This document shows positions 63,543-64,000 of a stretch of DNA of 64,000 bases, piece by piece. Positions within the stretch are counted from its first letter, which is position 1. Each line of letters begins with the position of its first letter. Both the position numbers and the translations under genes were made by a program. The notes beneath the pieces were generated by a model that saw only the letters and a program-made list of their open reading frames with translations, was not told the DNA's origin and searched no databases. The stretch comes from Lucifuga dentata (Eukaryota > Chordata > Actinopteri > Ophidiiformes > Bythitidae). The stretch covers positions 1 through 64,000 of the forward strand of contig VXCM01001406.1 of the NCBI GenBank assembly GCA_014773175.1. Reading direction: 5' to 3'.

Positions 63543-64000
63543 AGAGTTGGTTCAGGGGGTTATGAGAGGGGAGAAGAGAAGAGACAGGGACAGCTCAGAG
63601 GAGCGGTGGTATAGAGAAAAGGCAGTGAGTCGGTCTGGTTGTGAATATAAATGTGTCCCATAATTCTGGTCGACCTCTTGCAGCAGCAGGATCCCATGAG
63701 CTGAATCTATCACGGTGAACAGGAACCAGTAGACAGCCAAGTAATCAATAAATCTATTAGATTCGTGCTGGAGTTTATGGTGGTCCATTTTGCTCCCAGC
63801 GAGATTCTCACATCATAGATACTGATATACTCTCAGCTACCCCACAGCTAGTCCCAATTTAACAGGTAGGGATAACAGAGCGAAGTATTGTGCCAAAAGC
63901 CAGGCAAAACCTTCCAACTATCCACAATAAAATTTAAGTGATAGCTTATCAGACCACAGTTAGCTGAGCCTTTGTCTCTGCAACAAATCCACTTCTCTAC

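Larger units (their letters stand above)
60959..64000 (+). other. Intron following the ASIC2 first exon
   Basis: No further channel exon is visible to the end of the window: neither the expected TKYGKCY continuation nor any cysteine-rich ASIC domain appears in any frame. The stretch contains two dispersed-repeat fragments (62672-62755 and 62778-62857), a poly-T tract at about 63443-63472 and a small perfect hairpin (63511-63542). The rest is unremarkable AT-rich sequence. Intron status is inferred from the donor at 60953. Confidence 0.7.

Overview
The window looks like intronic or intergenic DNA from a teleost fish. It is AT-rich, has very few long open frames, and is full of microsatellites and decayed fish-type transposons (Tc1-like, hAT, LINE, a solo LTR and short non-autonomous elements). 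Only one protein-coding segment is convincing: a first coding exon on the + strand at about 60260/60335-60952. It encodes the N-terminus, first membrane segment and start of the extracellular domain of an acid-sensing ion channel, and it ends in a clean GTAAGT splice donor. The sequence matches the long-N-terminus (2b-type) first exon of ASIC2. In mammals this exon has its own promoter, downstream of a very long first intron used by the 2a-type transcript. The preceding ~58 kb without genes is therefore plausibly the tail of that intron, but this is inference from gene structure in other vertebrates.

Layout: 1-8.7 kb is non-coding with a TIR-like dispersed repeat (1021-1343), one copy of dispersed repeat A (3530-3927) and a short copy of repeat B. 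8.7-11.4 kb holds a full-length repeat B copy and a weak hAT-like remnant. 11.4-22.8 kb is mostly featureless, with a perfect 27-bp inverted repeat (16893-16966), a SINE head fragment and the second, oppositely oriented copy of repeat A (19085-19428). 22.8-41 kb carries microsatellites, further repeat B copies, small hairpins, a LINE 3' end (37150-37668) and a MITE-like element. 41071-41851 is a solo LTR with matching target-site duplications. 48360-49669 is a decayed hAT transposon retaining a BED zinc-finger remnant. 54325-54960 is a minus-strand LINE reverse-transcriptase C-terminal remnant. 57487-57877 is an internally deleted Tc1-like element with near-perfect inverted ends. 58.6-60.2 kb is a purine-rich probable leader/promoter region, then comes the channel exon and its downstream intron.

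The assembly is scaffolded: seventeen single-N joins and one 107-N gap occur. Three of the single Ns separate exact 63-67-bp duplications that are probably unmerged contig overlaps. I found no tRNA, rRNA or CRISPR and no operon-like structure, and I do not see convincing evidence of a new biological system. The most useful items for follow-up are the alternative first exon and its leader, the 27-bp hairpin, and the transposon structures.
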